A stretch of DNA of 15,171 nt, from NCBI GenBank assembly GCA_003229935.1, contig QIGD01000014.1, forward strand, positions 1 through 15,171, in the 5' to 3' direction. The notes beneath the pieces were generated by a model. That model did no database searches, was not told where the DNA came from, and saw only the letters and a program-made list of their open reading frames with translations. Of the stretch, positions 13,177 through 15,171 are shown in pieces. Each line of letters starts with the position of its first letter. Position 1 is the first letter of the stretch. This DNA comes from Methanobacteriota archaeon (GTDB lineage Archaea > Hydrothermarchaeota > Hydrothermarchaeia > Hydrothermarchaeales > BMS3B). The translations under genes and the position numbers were made by a program.

Positions 13177-13653
13177 ATGAATTCTAGAGCAGATAGAAAG
13201 GCACAGGCAGCACTGGAATATATAATTGTTGTAGGAGTGATGCTTTTAATAGTCACAAGTATGCTTCCGGTTATAACAAAGCAGGCGCAGCTGAGCAAAG
13301 CCACAGCAGCAATAAGAGATGGTGCAACCTATGGTGCTGGTTTAAGGGCGCTTGGATTCAAGGCAAGCAAGAGCAATTATGTTCCAGATGGAGCAATAAA
13401 AATTAAAGAGATTGGGATGGTGAATAATGGAACAAATGGAAACCTCAAGAGCTATATGTCCAGAATTCATATAATCGCACCAGATTATATTAAAGACAAT
13501 TCCACTTATACACATAGAGTGGGAGCCAGTGTGTGCACCCAGGCTCTCAGACAGCTTTACTATGCCTTCAATGGCAGGTATCCAGGAGGAGGCAAAATTG
13601 ACAGTGTTAATACATCCTACTATTACTTTACATGTGAATATACTTTTAATTGA
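13177..13653 (+). CDS. Class III signal-peptide pilin 4
   Basis: This 158-residue protein has the leader MNSRADRKA, then QAALEYIIVVGVMLLIVTSM: Gln +1, Glu +5 and a hydrophobic helix. The mature domain is shorter than in the other three. It contains two cysteines (in ASVCTQ and YFTCEY) that could form an extracellular disulfide, and has a higher aromatic content near its C terminus. The ATG follows the pilin 3 stop directly, so the genes are translationally linked. The different C-terminal type suggests a distinct role, such as a minor or tip pilin; this is inference. Confidence 0.8.
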   Translation: MNSRADRKAQAALEYIIVVGVMLLIVTSMLPVITKQAQLSKATAAIRDGATYGAGLRALGFKASKSNYVPDGAIKIKEIGMVNNGTNGNLKSYMSRIHIIAPDYIKDNSTYTHRVGASVCTQALRQLYYAFNGRYPGGGKIDSVNTSYYYFTCEYTFN

Positions 13654-13661
13654 GTGATAAT

Positions 13662-14387
13662 ATGCAGAAATTAGAGAAAATAGGCAAGTATACGCTTAAT
13701 ACCCTGGATAGAATTTATTATCACATTGTGGGGGTAATTATAAAGATAATCCTGCTATTCAGAATGTTAGGGACTTTTGAAAGAAAGAAGATTCTGCCAA
13801 TTTTTGAGAGAAGAGGCGTATCAATAAAAGATTATACTATCCTCAAACTTCAGATTTCCTCTCTTATCTTCTTTCTGGTGATTGCAGCCTCTGCTTTTGG
13901 TTTCCTTTCTTATTCCAAAGCTCTTGTTCTTTCTGTAATAAGTGGCTCATATTCTCTTTATGCCATATTTACTCAGTTGAAAATTAATTTTGGTAAAGAT
14001 TATCATGCTTACAGAGACTTCTTTCTGGGGTATCTTGCAATTTCTATTTTAATTCTTATTTTCAGCAGACTTTCAGGAGTAGAGGGACACAGAAGGTATA
14101 TTTATACAATGCTATTCTCCCTTATAATTGCAGTAGCTTTTTCAGTTTTCTTTAAGAAAAGATACGGCAGAAATTATACATATAGTAAAGTCTTGGAAGC
14201 CGGCAATGTTGCCATTGTGAAGTCAAGTTATGACCTTCTGTCAGGAGTAAAACCAGGGCTTTTCCCTGTTGTGAATACAGCAAAAGCTAAAAAGGGAGAT
14301 AGAGTTAAGGTCAGAGTTGAAAGCGGACTTCTCAATTTAAGAGGCTCGAAACCTGTTGAGATATTAGAAGTGGCGAAGAAAGGATGA
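13662..14387 (+). CDS. Polytopic membrane protein, resembles DUF2101 family
   Basis: From the ATG at 13662 (GTGAT about 6 nt before it) the protein has 241 residues. It has an N-terminal hydrophobic stretch (IYYHIVGVIIKIILLF), then four clear membrane helices (SSLIFFLVIAASAFGFL, ALVLSVISGSYSLYAIF, FFLGYLAISILILIFS, MLFSLIIAVAFSVFF). A soluble C-terminal domain of about 70 residues follows (VLEAGNVAIVKSSYDLLSGV... GDRVKVRVESGLLNL). The architecture and the archaeal setting fit DUF2101/COG3374, a family of unknown function; this match is from memory. It starts 8 nt after the pilin 4 stop and is the last gene of the unit, so it may be a membrane component of pilus assembly. No pilus ATPase (PilB/TadA type) or PilC-like platform gene is in the window. 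Confidence 0.6.
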   Translation: MQKLEKIGKYTLNTLDRIYYHIVGVIIKIILLFRMLGTFERKKILPIFERRGVSIKDYTILKLQISSLIFFLVIAASAFGFLSYSKALVLSVISGSYSLYAIFTQLKINFGKDYHAYRDFFLGYLAISILILIFSRLSGVEGHRRYIYTMLFSLIIAVAFSVFFKKRYGRNYTYSKVLEAGNVAIVKSSYDLLSGVKPGLFPVVNTAKAKKGDRVKVRVESGLLNLRGSKPVEILEVAKKG

Positions 14388-14715
14388 TAGAGAACTCCTA
14401 ATCATATCTTTTATTATCTAAGAGCCTTCGGCATTCTCCCGATTTAGAATTAAAATTCCAATAACTCAGTTTATATTATTTTATATTCGAAAAGTAATCA
14501 TTCCTCAATTTTTTTAGGACGATAATCCACTAATAAGATTTTAATACAGATTTAAAATATAAAACAGTAAAGTTTATATTAGTAGCCACCAATATTAAAG
14601 TAAAAACTTAAATATAGGTTACTATTATGTTTTTTCTAAAATACAATGGAAAATTTCTTTTACACAGTGAGATATGTGACTTTAATTCACTTATTTCATA
14701 TAAGGAATTGGATAT
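14388..14715. other. AT-rich non-coding stretch after the pilin operon
   Basis: About 330 bp hold no convincing gene on either strand. A T-run at 14509-14515 could end the operon transcript. TATA-like strings occur (for example TTTAAAATATAAAAC near 14551-14565), but no gene starts at the right distance. The weak CCTTCGG motif near 14425 does not form a good stem. Confidence 0.5.
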
Positions 14716-14886
14716 CAAAGAAGAACGATGAAGGATTTTGCATTGTTCGTGAAGATGCTTGTTGATGAAGAATATCCAGATGTTGAAGTCGTCCGACTGG
14801 TAATGGACAATCTCAGTACCCACAAAGAAAAGGCGTTCTATGAAACGTTCACCAAAGATGAGGCAGAAAGAATACTCATGCGTCAT
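14716..14886 (+). pseudogene. IS630-family transposase fragment
   Basis: From about 14716 the frame reads RTMKDFALFVKMLVDEEYPD, then VEVVRLVMDNLSTHKEKAFY and ETFTKDEAERILMR. This is the region of IS630 transposases around the second catalytic aspartate (VMDNLxTH). The N-terminal part with the first aspartate and the C-terminal part with HYTPKHxSWLN and the last acidic residue are both missing. After about 14886 the sequence changes to unrelated coding DNA in another frame, so this is an internal fragment only. Confidence 0.7.
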
Positions 14887-15053
14887 CGGTTAAGCGTTTT
14901 GAAGAGGGAATATTTCACAACCACAGGCGTTTTGTCTGGTTACCGTGGAATTTGATTAGACTACAATACAGTCCTAGAGCTTATCGCCGCCTTGTAAAAA
15001 CCCTCATGCAAACAGAATCCGTCTTCAGGAACGCATTAACCGATGACCAATGA
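14880..15053 (+). pseudogene. Unrecognised coding fragment ending in a natural stop
   Basis: In the frame starting at 14880 about 57 codons encode VKRFEEGIFHNHRRFVWLPW, then NLIRLQYSPRAYRRLVKTLM, then QTESVFRNALTDDQ and TGA at 15051-15053. The composition (Trp, Tyr, Arg and amphipathic helices) is protein-like, and no start codon is linked to it. It follows an IS630 fragment in a different frame. It could be the C-terminal end of another transposase or of a disrupted host gene. I do not recognise it. Confidence 0.35.
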
Positions 15054-15136
15054 AAGAATACTGAACAAGATTGAATTTCAGGTAGTGTCCTATAAACCGT
15101 TACTTATATATATACATGATTAGTAACCTCTAATAC

Positions 15137-15171
15137 ATGATAGGAGTTGACCCTAAAAAACAGGTATGTCT
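15137..15171 (+). CDS. Start of a reading frame leaving the window, possibly an IS630 transposase
   Basis: ATG at 15137 opens MIGVDPKKQVCL and remains open to the end. The KKQVCL string resembles N termini of archaeal IS630 transposases, and a fragment of that family lies 250 bp upstream. GGAG at 15142-15145 is inside the frame, so it does not define this start. Upstream, TAGTGTCCTATAAACC at about 15082 could be an inverted-repeat terminus next to a TA target, and TATATATAC at 15108-15116 a promoter. Only eleven full codons are visible. Confidence 0.35.
   Translation, partial: MIGVDPKKQVC

Noticed and set aside
14608..14886. 92-residue ORF antisense to the IS630 fragment
   Set aside because: The plus strand carries recognisable transposase motifs; the minus-strand translation shows none.
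1..15171. CRISPR array or tRNA genes
   Set aside because: No regularly spaced direct repeats and no cloverleaf with a T-arm consensus were seen on reading either strand. All repeats found are IS ends, one tandem 17-mer and the dispersed RNA element.

Overview
The window reads as chromosomal DNA of an AT-rich euryarchaeon. It carries an archaeal-type EPSP synthase, an Nre-family repair protein with a C-terminal PCNA-binding box, a DUF151 nuclease, an archaeal isopropylmalate/homoaconitate dehydratase large subunit, and a cluster of class III (QxxxE) pilins beside a GxGD-type peptidase. TATA-like boxes lie about 25-30 nt upstream of several start codons, as in leaderless archaeal genes. The mobile-DNA load recalls methanogen or ANME-type genomes, but I cannot place the lineage with confidence.

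Layout. 1-1030 is a graveyard of mobile DNA: an IS200/IS605-type end, a frameshifted PIN-domain toxin-like gene, a transposase-like tail with a possible IS terminus, and a 181-bp structured repeat. 1035-2336 (-) is aroA, divergent from a small winged-helix gene (2403-2684). 2921-4402 is an aldehyde dehydrogenase resembling Thermoplasmatales glyceraldehyde/aldehyde dehydrogenases, convergent with a DUF151 nuclease (4483-4941, -). The nuclease is divergent from the dehydratase large subunit (5007-6266). 6288-6716 is a deletion derivative of a tnpB element, itself interrupted by a 107-bp MITE. 6719-7903 (-) encodes a Na+/Ca2+ exchanger-type protein.

From 8039 to 14387 all genes run on the + strand with overlaps or near-zero gaps: COG1237 metallo-hydrolase, Nre, prepilin peptidase, four class III pilins and a polytopic membrane protein resembling DUF2101. 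This looks like one long transcription unit in which a repair gene is translationally overlapped with a surface-filament module. A 415-bp IS200/IS605-superfamily derivative sits between pilins 1 and 2. Its left 180 bp is a second copy of the repeat at 849-1029; several hairpins keep their pairing through compensatory changes, so it is probably a guide-RNA (omegaRNA)-like scaffold without its nuclease. 14400-15171 holds IS630 transposase debris, an unrecognised coding fragment, and the first codons of what may be an intact IS630 copy leaving the window.

No tRNA, rRNA or CRISPR array was seen. The points most worth checking are the covarying repeat RNA, the pilin/Nre operon, and the MITE whose removal restores the tnpB reading frame.
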